A stretch of 64,000 nucleotides of DNA from contig QANU01077486.1 in the NCBI GenBank assembly GCA_003254905.1, positions 179,848 to 243,847 on the forward strand, given 5' to 3'. This DNA is from Nissolia schottii (Eukaryota; Streptophyta; Magnoliopsida; Fabales; Fabaceae). Within the stretch, counting starts at the first letter, position 1. Every line of letters starts with the position of its first letter. The notes under the pieces are model-generated. The model worked only from the letters and a program-made list of their open reading frames with translations. It was not told the origin of the DNA and searched no databases. The position numbers and the translations under genes were made by a program. Below are positions 46,572 through 57,738 of the stretch, in pieces.

Positions 46572-46934
46572 TAGGGCTATCAAACGGGCAGGTTTGGCCT
46601 GTTGAGGCTTGCGGACCTAAATTGGTCGGGCAAAAAATATGTTTATTTTTAGGGTTTGGTTTGTTTATGGTCGGTCTACGGGTTGTCTACTAATTCGTTT
46701 ATTTTTTAAAAAAAATTAAAAATTTTATAAAATTCAAAAAAAATTATTTAAAAAATGTTAAAAAAATTTCACGGACCTATGGGCTGGTTTGTGGGCTAAA
46801 CCTGCCAGGCCTAAATTGGCCAAGCTTAAACGGGTCGGTATAATATTTTTTCAAATTTTTGTGAGTTTATTTTTTGTATGTAAAATCTGTTTATTTAACT
46901 AAATAAACGGGTCGTGCTTATTTTGAGAGCCCTA
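46572..46934. mobile_element. hAT MITE with 8-bp target duplication
   Basis: 363 bp. Ends TAGGGCTATCAAA and, inverted, TAGGGCTCTCAAA. The target duplication is ATCTCAAA/ATTTCAAA (46564-46571, 46935-46942; one mismatch). It is rich in GGCC/GGGC motifs near both ends, as in many plant hAT MITEs. No coding sequence. Confidence 0.85.
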
Positions 46935-47183
46935 ATTTCAAACACAATTGAACAAATTCCTTTACATTCTGTACCCACTACACATTTTGGAGAGGGTTTG
47001 AGCATGATATTGGATTTGATTTGAGGAGAGTGGGAAGTGAGATGCGGGTTAGTTTTGGGGAGAGTGACAAATGAGTTGATTGTTTCCTTGATATGTTGAA
47101 GAAGAGAGAATGGTAATTGGCTTTGGTTATTGGGATCAACATTTTAGTGTATTTTGTACCAAACTGTTAGCTATATGTACGAT

Positions 47184-48474
47184 TAGGGGTGGAAACAGGC
47201 CAGGCTAAGCCTTTTTGGCCTGGCCTGGTCTGTTTGGAAAGCTTGGCCTGGAGCCTGGTAGGCCTGTCTGATTTTTTTTACCATAAAAAAATTTCAAGTC
47301 ATCAATTTCTTTGGTTTCATTCCAGCACAGCACCTTAAAAATAATTGCAATGTATTCTGCACAAAGGAAAAAATTAAGCTGAAAGCACACTCTGATCATA
47401 TAGTCATTTCACAAATAATTTAATTATAAATAAAGTAGAAAACTTGAAAATGGTTGTGCCCAAAATTTTACCAAATACAGTAGCACCTTTCAGTTACAGC
47501 ATTCATGTATATGGTTAGTTTAGTTTTATTTTATTTTTTAAAAAAGTAAAAAACTCAAAAATGGCTATGTGCCCAAAATTTTATGAAATATAGTAGCACA
47601 TTACAGTTACAGCATTGATGACAGATAAGCTAATTCAGTTCTCCTCTAGAATATATCTGTAATAGAAGAAAATTGAATTTCCTTTTATTAGGTGAGAATC
47701 AATTTTAGTTTAATGTTAGTATTTACATTACCATTCAAAACAGCAGTGCTCCTTCCTAAATCCTAACCCAAAACACTCAAACTTCACTCTCAAAGCCTCT
47801 CCATCCATCTCTCAAACCCTTTTATTTTTGTAGATCTGAGAGAAATTAGAAGTTGAGGTTAGACGTACGTTGAGATGTTAAATGGAGACGTTGTACCTGT
47901 GAGGGAGTGAGTGGCGCCGGAGAACACAGCAGTAACAGCAGCCGAACCACCACCACCAGCCGAACGGACCAGTAGCAGAACCAGAAAGAACCCCCAGCAG
48001 CGAACCATAGAAGCAGAAACAACAGCAGCGAAATGTCAAATAGCAGCCGGAATGCCAACTAGCAGTCGCCGGAGATGCGAGTACAGGTACAACAGTCGCC
48101 ACTCACCAGAAGCCTTGCAAGAGTGAATGATGTGAGTCTGAGTCTCTGAGAGATATATGCTTTCTAGGGTTACTTAATTTAAAATGTAAAAGCAAAATTA
48201 AAATAATAAAATCATATTAATAAATATAATTACATAAAATGATACAAAAAGTAATGTTGGTCTAGTGGTTACCATAATACTTGGTGTGAGGGAAGGTCAT
48301 GGGTACAAACCCTACTGGAAGGCAAATGGATTTATATTTTTTATAGTAAACATATGGGCCTTTTTAAGTTAACAGGCTTAGACAGGCTTTGAAAAAGGCC
48401 TGGACCAGGCCACTAACAAGCCAGACGATTATTCCCACCCCAACCACAACCCGCCTGGCCTATGCCCACCCCTA
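47184..48474. mobile_element. non-autonomous hAT element, perfect 8-bp target duplication
   Basis: 1291 bp. Starts TAGGGGTGGAAACAGGCC and ends GGCCTATGCCCACCCCTA. The perfect target duplication TGTACGAT is at 47176-47183 and 48475-48482. Sub-terminal regions are filled with GGCCTGG/CCAGGCC motifs in both orientations, typical transposase-binding repeats. A GC-rich patch at 47890-48120, unlike the rest, may derive from a host exon or from the lost transposase gene's leader. Confidence 0.92.
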
Positions 48475-49188
48475 TGTACGATGGATGGTATATGGTGAAA
48501 AAGTAATAGTGAGATTGACTTATAATGTACTACTATGTTATTAGTATGAAGTGGGTGGGGTCATTTCGTGTTTTTTTATATTTTAAAAATTGTCTTTAAT
48601 GAAATTTAAACGTAAATTTTTTATTATTATATCATTCTTAGTGATTTTTGTTGATGATTTTAACATTTACAAAAGGATGTTTTATTCTTTTTTACTGTGG
48701 GCTTAAAAAACGTTAAGAAGTCCTAAAAAAGAACGGTACAAAGCACCTCTAATGGGTTGGATATTGAGATTCAAGTAGAGAATCACGAATGTTTTAACCC
48801 GATCTACCCAATCACAAAAGTGTTACCCAACACTTTTTGGTATAATGATCATAAAAAATACATTTTCTTTGATATCATGAGTTACAAAATTGTTTGAGTG
48901 ATTTAAGTTTTTTTTCCTTATAAATTTATCAATAATTTTCAATTATATACTTGTTATAATTTTCATTTGAATTTAAAGAAATAGAGATTATTACAAGTGT
49001 ATGATTGAGATATATAAGTGTTTTTATAGACCAAAAATTTAGGTCTCCCAAGCAATACTCTATCATCTTTGTAGTAAGTCTGTTAGCTAAAATCTCGCCC
49101 ATTTGAATTATGGCTTGGCTGCTTCCATCCATTAAACCCTTAGACTTAGAGGGAGCTTAATAGCCCTATAGTTTGTGATTCCAATTTT

Positions 49189-50485
49189 TAGGGGTGAATA
49201 TAGGTCAGGTCAGACCTGACCATGTCATAGACTTGGCTCGCCTGCTAGTGAGTAGGTTCGGTTAGGTAAAAAATTTGGTTTTACGATGGGTACTCACCAA
49301 ATTTGCCATCTGTTTGGGTCAGAATAGGTTAGGCTGGTTGTGGGTGACTTGTCCTTTTTTTTTAATCCAACTTTTTTTTAAAATTTCATTTTTTATTAAA
49401 AAAAAGCTATTATCTTTTTTAATAAATAGACACATTCTAATTAGTTAGTGTACCCAAAGAACATGCGCCTTCTCAGGAAAAAGGGACAAAAATAAGAGTT
49501 GCAGTAGAAACATACTTAACAAAGAACTCCTAAATCTATATGAACTGATTCCCCAACAATTGAAAAAGTTGTGGAAATTTATATACAGGAGTTTGCGGGT
49601 GAAGGTGGTAGTAGTATGCTCTACCATGCTCATGCTTATTAACCAATATGATGCTTACTTTAGTGGCACATTAAGCAACATAACTACTATACAAAAGAAT
49701 CTACCTGGCACTAATCTTAAACAATCCAACGAAAGATGAACAATCTGCAGATGCCCAAAAATTCAGTCCAGGTTCTTTCCTTGCCTTTGCTATTCAAATG
49801 CAATTCCATTTCAGATGAATTTTCAGATATCACATATACATTTGTTGCTACTCCACAGTGAGATTCAATCAATTACTTGGCCTATAAAAATCATGATTAA
49901 CTAAGGGGGAAAAACAAAATTAGGGAAAATCAAAAATCAAAATTAGGGTTAAAATTAGTAAAAATCAAATCAAACCTTCTAAGATGAAAACGGCTTGAGG
50001 CACGGTGGTAGAGGTCTGAGGGACACGGTGACAGAGTTTTGCAGAGGCGGGCTGGCGAAGCTAGATGGAGAGAGGGAGGAAGGGTTGGTGCGGGAGAAGA
50101 AGGTGAATGTGAGGTGGCGGGGGACAAGGATCCAGAAGGAGGGGTGGCGGTGGAGGTGGTAGAGACTTTGACCGAGAGCTGGCCGGCGGAGCAGACGCAG
50201 GAAGAAGGGAATAGGGAAAGGCAGAAGGGGATCTGAAGAAAGAAAGAAAAAAGAAAGAAGGGGATCTGAAGGAGAAAAGAAAGAATTTTATGGTTTAATA
50301 TAATAATATTAATAATATAATATATATAGTCGGGTCTTGGGTTGGGCTTAGGAATTTGGATCTGAGACCCGACTCGTATATATGGCGGATCAGTTGGGTC
50401 TGACACTCTAACCCTACTTGACTTGATCCACTTGGGATCAGATTAGGTCGGATCGACGGGTTTACCCAACCCATATTCACCCCTA
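49189..50485. mobile_element. non-autonomous hAT element, perfect 8-bp target duplication
   Basis: 1297 bp. Ends TAGGGGTGAATATAGGTC and, inverted, TAGGGGTGAATATGGGTT. The perfect target duplication CCAATTTT is at 49181-49188 and 50486-50493. Sub-terminal GGGTCGGATC-like motifs are frequent. A GC-rich, purine-strand patch (about 49990-50240) recalls the patch in the 47.2-kb element. The right 570 bp of this element were later copied into the tandem duplication. Confidence 0.92.
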
Positions 50486-50676
50486 CCAATTTTGTTAGAT
50501 TGAGAATGACAGTGAAATAATTGAACAATAGTCTATAGTCTAAATTCGACCTCCTATAGATTAGAGTTAAAATGAGACCATTGTTGCACTAAATTCAATA
50601 GGGACAAAAAGTTAGAGAGAGATAATGCGAGTGGTCCTAGCAAGTAGGTTATTAAGAACATATCCAATGGAGGGAC

Positions 50677-50899
50677 TAGGGCTTTCATAATGCAAAATGA
50701 GCTCGGCCCATTTAACCTGGGGCCAAATTGATCTGTTTAATGCTAACATAAGCATAACATGCAGACTAACTCGTTTACACACATGAATGGATAGACCAAA
50801 TATATAAAAACCAATCCACGAATAGTAAAAGTCCGTTTAGGCTCGGGAGTTAGCTGGGCCAAGCCTAAATGGGTTGGGCTGGCCCGTTTGACAACCCTA
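50677..50899. mobile_element. short hAT MITE
   Basis: 223 bp. Ends TAGGGCTTTCATAA and, inverted, TAGGGTTGTCAAAC. The target duplication is GGAGGGAC/GGAGTGAC (50669-50676, 50900-50907; one mismatch). A copy lies at 52928-53151 in the duplicated unit. Confidence 0.75.
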
Positions 50900-52927
50900 G
50901 GAGTGACCAATTTTTGTCCCTCTTTTGGCTTCACTACTCTCAAAAGGACATCCACCTCACTTTTGTGTCATAGAAAGTAATCAGGGATTAAGAGTGTCTC
51001 TCTTCTCTCTAATGGAAGGGACTAACCTTGGTCTCCATTATAATCCCACATGTTTTTTTTTTAAGATTAATATTTAAAAGATTTAACTCATCAATTTATT
51101 TATTAATCTACTCATTTTTATGAATGATACTTAACATTTTTCTTAAATTTTGACTCGAAAAATATGAAGTGTTATTTATAAAAGTAGATTGATAAGTTGA
51201 TTGATGAATTAGGCTTACAATGATTATATGTCAACATCCCATTGACCAGCTCATAGTCCCCATTTTTCAAAGGGACTACTCCGCATTTGGGAACTGAGAT
51301 GCCGTCCTTCGATCCTTTCTCCATCGCCAATATCCCTAATCCTTTTGTCCTTTGCTAGAATAGGGACTTAAATTTTTAATCATTGGAGTTGCTCTAAGAG
51401 CATGTCCAATTGAGGGACGAATTTTGGCCCTTCATAAAGTTTTATCATAACTTTACTTCATAAAAAAGGAGAAGTTTTTATATAGGTATAACCTATTATA
51501 TCAACATTTAGTCATTTTATTTATTAATTGATATGTGTACAAATAAAATTTCACATATCTCTACTCTTCATCAATACTAGATAACATATATTTATTAAAT
51601 AGATTTATTACATTCATGAGATATGAATATTAATAATTGTAATAAAAAATTGCCATTTTAAAATTATCTTACTTTCTTAATCAGGAACATTTTAAAATAG
51701 AAACTGATATGTTATCCACTCAGTGATATTTTATTAACTTAATTATCAAAATTAAAAGAAATAAAAACAAAATTGTTCTTCAACAAGCTGATATTATACT
51801 ATGTTAAAATAAAACACGTTTTTATTATACTATTGTAAAATTTATCTATAAAAAAATATAAATTTATTATTTTTACCTATATTTTGATTGAGTAATTTTG
51901 TGTTTAACAATTTAATTTATATTTACCAAAAAGAAAAAAAATTGCAATGAATTCTAACTATATAATGAAAAATTAAAGTATTTAAAGTCGACTGAAATGA
52001 AATAACATGTATCTTCAAATTTATTTATATTAAATTTAAAATTTTAATTTGAAAAATAATTTGAACTTAATAATATTATAATATTTTATTTTAGATATAA
52101 TTTTCCATAGAACTTCTATTGTAATATTGTAATTTTATCGGTTAGAACTATTAATTAAAAAAATATGATAGAGATATGTGATTGATATGCTATCAAATAA
52201 ATAGTGATTGATAAACNACAAAATTAGGGAAAATCAAAAATCAAAATTAGGGTTAAAATTAGTAAAAATCAAATTAAACCTTTTAAGATGGAAATGGCTG
52301 GAGGCACAGTGGTAGAGGTCTGAGGGACATAGTGACAGAGTTTTGTAGAGGCGAGCTGGCAAAGCCAGATGGAGAGAGGGAGGAAGGGTTGGCGCGGGAG
52401 AAGAAGGTGAATGTGACGGAGAGCTGGCCGGTGGAGCAGACGCAGGAAGAAGGGAATAGGGGAAGGCGGAAGGGGATCTGAAGAAAGAAAGAAAAAAGAA
52501 ATAAGGGGATCTAAAGGAGAAAAGAAAGAATTTTATGGTTTAATATAATAATAATAAAAATAATAATATAGTATATATAGTTGGGTCTTAGGTTGGGCTT
52601 AGGAATTTGGATCTGAGATCCGACTCGTATATATGGTGTATCAGTTGGGTTTGACACACTAACCCTACCTGACTTGACCCACTTGGGATCAGATTAGGTC
52701 GGATCGACGGGTTTACCCAACCCATATTCACCCCTACCAATTTGGTTAGATCGAGAATGAGAGTGAAATAATTGAACAATAGTCTATAGTCTAAATTCGA
52801 CCTCCTATAGATTAGGGTTAAAACGAGACCATTGTTGCACTAAATTCAATAGGGACAAGAAGTTAGAAAGAGATAATGCGAGTGGTCCTAGCAAGTAGGG
52901 TATTAAGAACATATCCAATGGAGGGAC

Positions 52928-53151
52928 TAGGGCTTTCATAATGCAAAATGAGCTCGGCCCATTTAACCTGTGGGCCAAATTGATCTGTTTAATGCTAACA
53001 TAAGCATAACATGCAGACTAACTCGTTTACCCACATGAATGGATGGACTAAATATATAAAAATCAATCCACGAATAGTAAAAGTCCGTTTAGGCTCGGGA
53101 GTTAGCTGGGCCAAGCCTAAACGGGTTGGGCTGGCCCGTTTGACAACCCTA
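52928..53151. mobile_element. second copy of the short hAT MITE, by segmental duplication
   Basis: Corresponds to 50677-50899 with a few substitutions and one extra base. The flanks are GGAGGGAC and GGAATGAC. It was copied as part of the 2.3-kb tandem duplication and is not an independent insertion. Confidence 0.8.
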
Positions 53152-55360
53152 GGAATGACCAATTTTGGTCCTTCTTTTGGCTTCACTACTTTCAAAAGGA
53201 CATCCACCTCACTTTTGTGTCATAGAAAGTAATCAGGGATTAAGAATGCCTCTCTTCTCTCCAATGGAAGGGACTAACCTTGGTCTCCATTATAATCCCC
53301 ATGTTTTTTTTTAACATTAATATTTAAAAGATTTAACTCATCAATTTATTTATTAATCTACTCATTTTTATGGATGATACTTAACATTTTTCTTAAATTT
53401 TGACTCGAAAAATATGAAGTGTTATTTATAAAAGTAGATTGATAAGTTGATTGATGAATTAGGCTTACAATGATTATATGTCAACATCCCATTGACCAGC
53501 TCATAGTCCCCATTTTTCAAAGGGACTACTCCGCATTTGGGAACTGAGATGCCGTCCTTCGATCCTTTCTCCATCGCCAATATCCCTAATCCTTTTGTCC
53601 TTTGCTAGAATAGGGACTTAAATTTTTAATCATTGGAGTTGCTCTAAGAGCATGTCCAATTGAGGGACGAATTTTGGCCCTTCATAAAGTTTTATCATAA
53701 CTTTACTTCATAAAAAAGGAGAAGTTTTTATATAGGTATAACCTATTATATCAACATTTAGTCATTTTATTTATTAATTGATATGTGTACAAATAAAATT
53801 TCACATATCTCTACTCTTCATCAATACTAGATAACATATATTTATTAAATAGATTTATTACATTCATGAGATATGAATATTAATAATTGTAATAAAAAAT
53901 TACCATTTTAAAATTATCTTACTTTCTTAATCAGGAACATTTTAAAATAGAAACTGATATGTTATCCACTCAGTGATATTTTATTAACTTAATTATCAAA
54001 ATTAAAAGAAATAAAAACAAAATTGTTCTTCAACAAGCTGATATTATACTATGTTAAAATAAAACACGTTTTTATTATACTATTGTAAAATTTATCTATA
54101 AAAAATATAAATTTATTATTTTTACCTATATTTTGATTGACTAATTTTGTGTTTAACAATTTAATTTATATTTACCAAAAAGAAAAAAAAATTGCAATGA
54201 ATTCTAACTATATAATGAAAAATTAAAGTATTTAAAGTCGATTGAAATGAAATAACATGTATCTTCAAATTTATTTATATTAAATTTAAAAATTTAATTT
54301 GAAAAATAATTTGAACTTAATAATATTATAATATTTTATTTTAGATATAATTTTCCATAGGACTTCTATTGTAATATTGTAATTTTATCGGTTAGAACTA
54401 TTAAATAAAAAAATATGATAGAGATATGTGATTGATATGCTATCAAATAAATAGTGATTGATAAACTATAAAACATTAATAATGATAGGGATATTTGAAA
54501 TTTTAATTTTACATGTGCCAATTAATGAGTGAAATGCTTAAATGTTGATGTGGTAGACAACGTCTACTTAAGAATTTCTCTATAAGGAGTAAATTTTGTA
54601 TTATAAAAAATAAATGGGGATCAAAATGTTTCCTTTTTCTCCAATAGAAGGGATTAATCCTAGTCCCTATTATGATACTTTTAAGATATATTTTATTTTA
54701 ATATATTGTTATAGTTGATATTTATAGAGTAAATTTTTTTGTCCGAATTTTTTTTCAATGTTTTTTTTATAAATAAAAATGATGAGAATAGAGTGTTATT
54801 TAAATCCTGACTAGTTTGTGGGAATCTTTGTTCAGAGGGACTTTTGGAGCTTGGGACACAAGCCAAGTCCCTGAACCTTGCCCCTCGTCCTTTCTCCATT
54901 ACTAGTGTCACTAGTCCTTTTATTTTTGGTGGTCAAAAGGGGGACTTGATTTTGTAACCATTAGACATGATCTAAGAGCAGCTCTAGCAAGGTTAAAAAA
55001 GAAGGTCCCAATCAAATAAGTTACAGAGCTTGTCGGGAGGGACATGGATTAACTTGCTGCAGCTAGAAGGAGGGACAATGGAAAGGGGACGCACCCCACT
55101 TCTATGGGATTGATCCCTCCTCCGTTTAGCCTATTAAATTTTGTCATGTGTCTATTTTTATTATATTTTTAACTTTTAAAAAAATATGTAGGGGGCATAA
55201 TGGAGACTAAAGTGGGTCTCTTTATTGGAGTGAAGAGTCTCCCTCCTAATCCCCTAAAATCTTTTATGACATAATCCAAAGGTGGTCGACAATGTGGCAA
55301 TGATGAGGTCAAGTAAGATTCAAAGAAGGATCAATGTTAGAATGATTTGGATCTTCTAAA

Positions 55361-55419
55361 GTGAGATCCCTTATTTTAGAGGGTAAAATGAGGATCTCCT
55401 CTAAAATAAGGGATCTCAC
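55361..55419. repeat. perfect 22-bp inverted repeat with 15-bp loop
   Basis: The arm 55361-55382 starts GTGAGATCCCTTATTTTAG; the arm 55398-55419 is its exact reverse complement. Related but imperfect copies of the arm (GGATCTCACGTTAGAGGA, GATCTCGCTTTAGAG) follow up to 55680, so a larger foldback of about 350 bp is possible. Confidence 0.9.
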
Positions 55420-55755
55420 CATTAGATCAATAAAATGAAAGTGTGACTTATTCTCACTTTGGGAAAAATAAAATACATTAAAGTGCATTCCTCACTTTAG
55501 AGGATAAAGTGATGAATCTCATCATTGGATCAATAAAGTACAAAGTGAGACCCAACTCACTTTATCCTATAAAAGGAGGGATCTCACGTTAGAGGATCCT
55601 TGTCCCTTACTTTAATGATCTAAGGGTAAGATCTCTTTACTTTACCCTCTAAACTAAGGGGATCTCGCTTTAGAGAAACCTTACACATTGTTGGAGATGC
55701 TTTAGGTTGTGTTTGCATGAGACAGTTTCAAATTCTAAGGAATTTGAAAGTATTT

Positions 55756-55979
55756 CATAATTAAGTTAATTTTTTTAAAGTTAAAAAACACGTGTGGCAA
55801 TAAGTAGAGACCAACGTTGGTCTTTTCTACTGGAGTTATAAGTCTTACTTTAGATTCCAAATTTCCACATAATTAAGTTAATTTTTTTTAAGTTAAAAAA
55901 CATGTGTGGCAATAAGTAGAGACCAACGTTGGTCTTTTCTATTGGAGTGATGAGTCTTACTTTAGATTCCACATTTCCT
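55756..55979. repeat. two-copy tandem repeat of 112 bp
   Basis: Units start CATAATTAAGTTAATTTTTT at 55756 and 55868. Both contain GTGTGGCAATAAGTAGAGAC and AACGTTGGTCTTTTCTA. Confidence 0.88.
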
Positions 55980-56106
55980 TTTATAATGCAATGCTGAGGT
56001 AGCTAACAATGTAACAATAATAAGGTCAAAGGTGGGGTTTAAAGAAAGACCATTGTTGGATATTCAAGAATTGATGTTTTTACACTTAAGAAATTGTATC
56101 TATACT

Positions 56107-56550
56107 TGTTCCGACCTTTAAAACACGAGGAGACGTGTCGAGGGTTCTTTAATCACGTTCCTTGCTCAATTTGATCTCCATTTTGTCATCGTAGCACCAG
56201 GCGGGTGGACCTGCAAAGCACTTTAACGCTCAAGTCAGAACACGAGTGTGAGATGTGGAGTGTGGGGTTAACAACATACTTGAGACTAGCCTTCTCTCCC
56301 CCATTTATAGCATATGAGATAGGGTTTTGGCCTCAATCGGTTGAGTGAGGCTTCTTAACCCAAATATCCTAGGATACTTCGAGCTCTTCTCTTAAATGTT
56401 TCCCTACCGATATCTTATTAAGGGAAATGGTTATTATGAACTTATCTTCTCGTCTCCACTTTATCATCTTCCTCATTGGGCTTGGTCCATTGTGTGTGGG
56501 TTATCTGCGTAATGTGCCTGCTTCTTGGATTGATCACTTGGGCCGATACA
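56107..56550 (-). repeat. 3' LTR of the 56.1-60.9 kb retrotransposon
   Basis: On the plus strand it starts TGTTCCGACCTTTAAAACAC and ends GCCGATACA. A purine-rich stretch (GAGCTTAGAGGCTA on the minus strand) lies just inside the element at 56551 and may be the polypurine tract. Confidence 0.9.
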
Positions 56551-56689
56551 TAGCCTCTAAGCTCGGCTAACGTCTCTATTTGTTATGCCGAACTTACAAA
56601 ACCTTCCCCATATTGATCAGCCTCGAGTCCTAACTTGACTCGGTATAATTATCAACCTATTTTTACTAAATCTGAGCTCTTTTTATTTT

Positions 56690-57215
56690 GGGACTCGAGC
56701 CAGGGGAATGCATAGCGACAAAGCGCGTGGTAGTTGCATGTCCTTTTATATGCCTAATTTTCGAGCAGCACATTTAAGAGATGTGTTGGTTATGATCATA
56801 GTGGGCCATGTGGTTGAATTTGAAGGGGTATCTATAAAGCTAGGAGCCCCTAACTATAGATTCTGTAGATGGTTGATTCCTATATGCTCATTGGTTACAT
56901 CGTAGTCGTCGATCTCGCGCATGCTACAAGAGAGAAGAAGGGTTTAAATAGAGAGGGCAAGGGAATCATCAGACCTTTATGTCCATCTTTTCCAAGAATT
57001 ATAACCTTGTCAAGAGAGTTTTCGTGAGTAAGTTCAATCTCTTCTAATTTCATACTGTGGGCAAGTTTTTTAGATTAGTTCTAAAGAGTGCCAATGAGAA
57101 TTCCGAGGATGAGGGTGATGCCCTCGATTCCTATGATTGGGTGGCCTTAGAAGTAAAGAGTCATGTATCTGTTTACTCCAATCATGACTCCTTAGTTCAC
57201 TTTCAGAGGAACTAG
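56690..57215 (+). other. possible antisense ORF region of the retrotransposon (aORF-like)
   Basis: Between the 3' LTR and the nested block, the plus strand (antisense to gag) shows a 65-codon frame at 56708-56905. Further on there is a TATA-like GTTTAAATAG near 56943 and an open stretch at about 57071-57210 reading SANENSEDEGDALDSYDWVA, an acidic peptide that looks coding. Antisense ORFs in this position are known in Tat-lineage elements. No intact gene is present. Confidence 0.4.
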
Positions 57216-57224
57216 ATGATAGTG

Positions 57225-57697
57225 TGTCACACGCCAACTTAGGACGTGACTGACACGCAAGGAATTAATTCCCTTACGGAAGCCTTTGGAACGCTTTTTG
57301 TAAAAACATGCACTTTAACTTTAATTAAATCAAATAAACCTTTTCTTTTCTGAATAAATATAAACTCTTTTACATTAAACATAAATATACATGATAAATA
57401 CGTGACTGGTCTAAGGGTCCTATTTGTATACAATTGGAGTACTCTAAACATAACTTGATTACAAAATAAAAATAAACTAACAATTCCCATGGGTAGCTTC
57501 ACCTCAAGGTAAACTACTGACTCATGGATGCTGACGTCGCTACACTGACCATAAACTACATGCTCTGCTACACTGCTTCGTAACCTATAATTAGAGTGGG
57601 AGGTGAGGGGTGAGAACTGTGGGAGGAGTCTCAGCGAGAGGCCATCCGCACGACGACATATGACACTTCAAAAAACCATGGCATGCAGTTGCAATAC

Positions 57698-57738
<41 letters not shown>

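Larger units (their letters stand above)
49914..54466. repeat. 2.3-kb tandem duplication with N at the junction
   Basis: Unit 1 (49914-52216) and unit 2 (52218-54466) are collinear. Unit 2 lacks about 58 bp near 52411. The junction base 52217 is an N. The left breakpoint lies inside the hAT element at 49189-50485. By eye the first ~600 bp differ at about one base in twenty, but the last ~1 kb at fewer than one in a hundred. No gene is inside. Confidence 0.9.
54467..56101. other. repeat-rich intergenic DNA
   Basis: No gene recognised. It contains the foldback at 55361-55419, the 112-bp tandem repeat at 55756-55979, and recurring phrases such as GGGATCTCAC, TCCATTRGAGGGA and TGTCCCT typical of small MITE-derived repeats. 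Confidence 0.45.

Noticed and set aside
49930..50406. 158-residue minus-strand frame in the hAT element as a gene
   Set aside because: Low-complexity Pro/Ser/Ile composition, inside a non-autonomous transposon, and disrupted in the duplicated copy.
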